A stretch of DNA of 6,338 nucleotides from Bacillota bacterium (lineage in GTDB: Bacteria; Bacillota; Clostridia; Peptostreptococcales; Anaerovoracaceae). The notes under the pieces are model-generated. The model was not told where the DNA came from. It made no database searches and worked only from the letters and a program-made list of their open reading frames with translations. Location of the stretch: the NCBI GenBank assembly GCA_030535715.1, contig JAUNRL010000021.1:1-6338 (forward strand), read 5' to 3'. The position numbers and the translations under genes are program-made. Shown piece after piece: positions 5,995 through 6,338 of the stretch. Within the stretch, counting starts at the first letter, position 1. Each line of letters opens with the position of its first letter.

Positions 5995-6338
5995 TTACAG
6001 GGCATTGACGATGTTGTAGGTGTCTCTGGCGATCATGAACTCCTCGTTGGTGGGGATCAGCAGGATCTTGACCCGGGAGTCGTCGCGAGAAATGATGGTC
6101 TCCTTGCCGCGAACCTTGTTCTTGACCAGGTCGAGCTTGATGCCCAGGTTGCCCAGATCGTTGCAGATGACGTCACGCATACCGATATCGTTCTCACCGA
6201 CACCCGCCGTAAAGACGATGGCATCCACACCGTTCATCTCGGCAATATAGGCGCCGATGTAGAAGCGGACTTTGTGAGCGAAGACCTTCAGGGCCAGCAG
6301 CGCGCGCTCATTGCCTTCTTCCGCCGCAGCTTCCAGAT
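5995..6338 (-). CDS. ackA: Acetate kinase, C-terminal part (5' end outside window)
   Basis: The frame is open to the right edge of the window and ends with TAA at 5995-5997. The last 113 residues are present, out of about 400 in the full enzyme. Acetate kinase converts acetyl phosphate and ADP to acetate and ATP in the cytoplasm, the energy-yielding step of mixed-acid fermentation, usually with phosphotransacetylase. The family signature F-T-A-G-V-G-E-N lies at visible residues 42-49, and the late motif I-P-T-N-E-E followed by M-I-A-R-D-T holds the conserved glutamate associated with magnesium binding in the family. An internal ATG at 6237 is not the start: conserved sequence (helix with A-L-K-V-F, then Y-I-G-A-Y) continues upstream of it. 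Whether pta lies further upstream cannot be seen. Confidence 0.96.
   Translation of the reverse strand, partial: LEAAAEEGNERALLALKVFAHKVRFYIGAYIAEMNGVDAIVFTAGVGENDIGMRDVICNDLGNLGIKLDLVKNKVRGKETIISRDDSRVKILLIPTNEEFMIARDTYNIVNAL

Noticed and set aside
5995..6237. An 80-codon gene starting at the ATG at 6237
   Set aside because: This is an internal methionine of acetate kinase; the conserved frame continues to the window edge.

Overview
The window reads as chromosomal DNA of a fairly GC-rich member of the Firmicutes (Clostridia-like). The evidence is strong Shine-Dalgarno sites, consensus sigma-A promoters, U-tract terminators, an acetate kinase gene next to a four-cysteine L32 gene, and cell-wall proteins of Gram-positive type. 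The lineage is an inference from gene content; I cannot name a species.

Left half (1-4086), all on the minus strand and concerned with the cell envelope. A fragment of a membrane acyltransferase (3667-4062) lies upstream of a secreted L,D-transpeptidase carrying a cell-wall-binding repeat (2837-3637). Its stop overlaps the start of a very large membrane protein (2849 to beyond position 1). That protein has about 14 membrane segments resembling an O-antigen ligase/polysaccharide polymerase, followed by a large outside portion ending in 32-36-residue tandem repeats. It has no stop codon inside the window, so a search for complete ORFs misses it. The transpeptidase and polymerase-like gene look like a translationally coupled pair with a plausible promoter at 3680-3708.

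Middle (4087-5651). The aspartate-semialdehyde dehydrogenase gene asd (4306-5313, plus strand) has a near-consensus promoter, a good ribosome binding site and two candidate terminators. A roughly 37-bp imperfect repeat with a palindromic core occurs in the same orientation on each side of asd (4020-4056 and 5527-5563). The left copy sits exactly where the acyltransferase fragment begins.

Right end (5652-6338), minus strand. rpmF (ribosomal protein L32, 59 aa) has its own TTGACA/TATAAT promoter and a terminator. Upstream is the 3' end of ackA (acetate kinase) with a strong terminator. The yceD (DUF177) gene usually found before rpmF is absent here.

Functional links: Asd supplies the aspartate-pathway intermediate leading to diaminopimelate, lysine, threonine and methionine, and L,D-transpeptidases cross-link peptidoglycan at diaminopimelate in many bacteria. 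This is a shared theme with the left-hand envelope genes, not evidence of co-regulation. I see no CRISPR array, tRNA, rRNA or complete insertion sequence. The most unusual items are the polymerase/repeat fusion and the repeat pair around asd.
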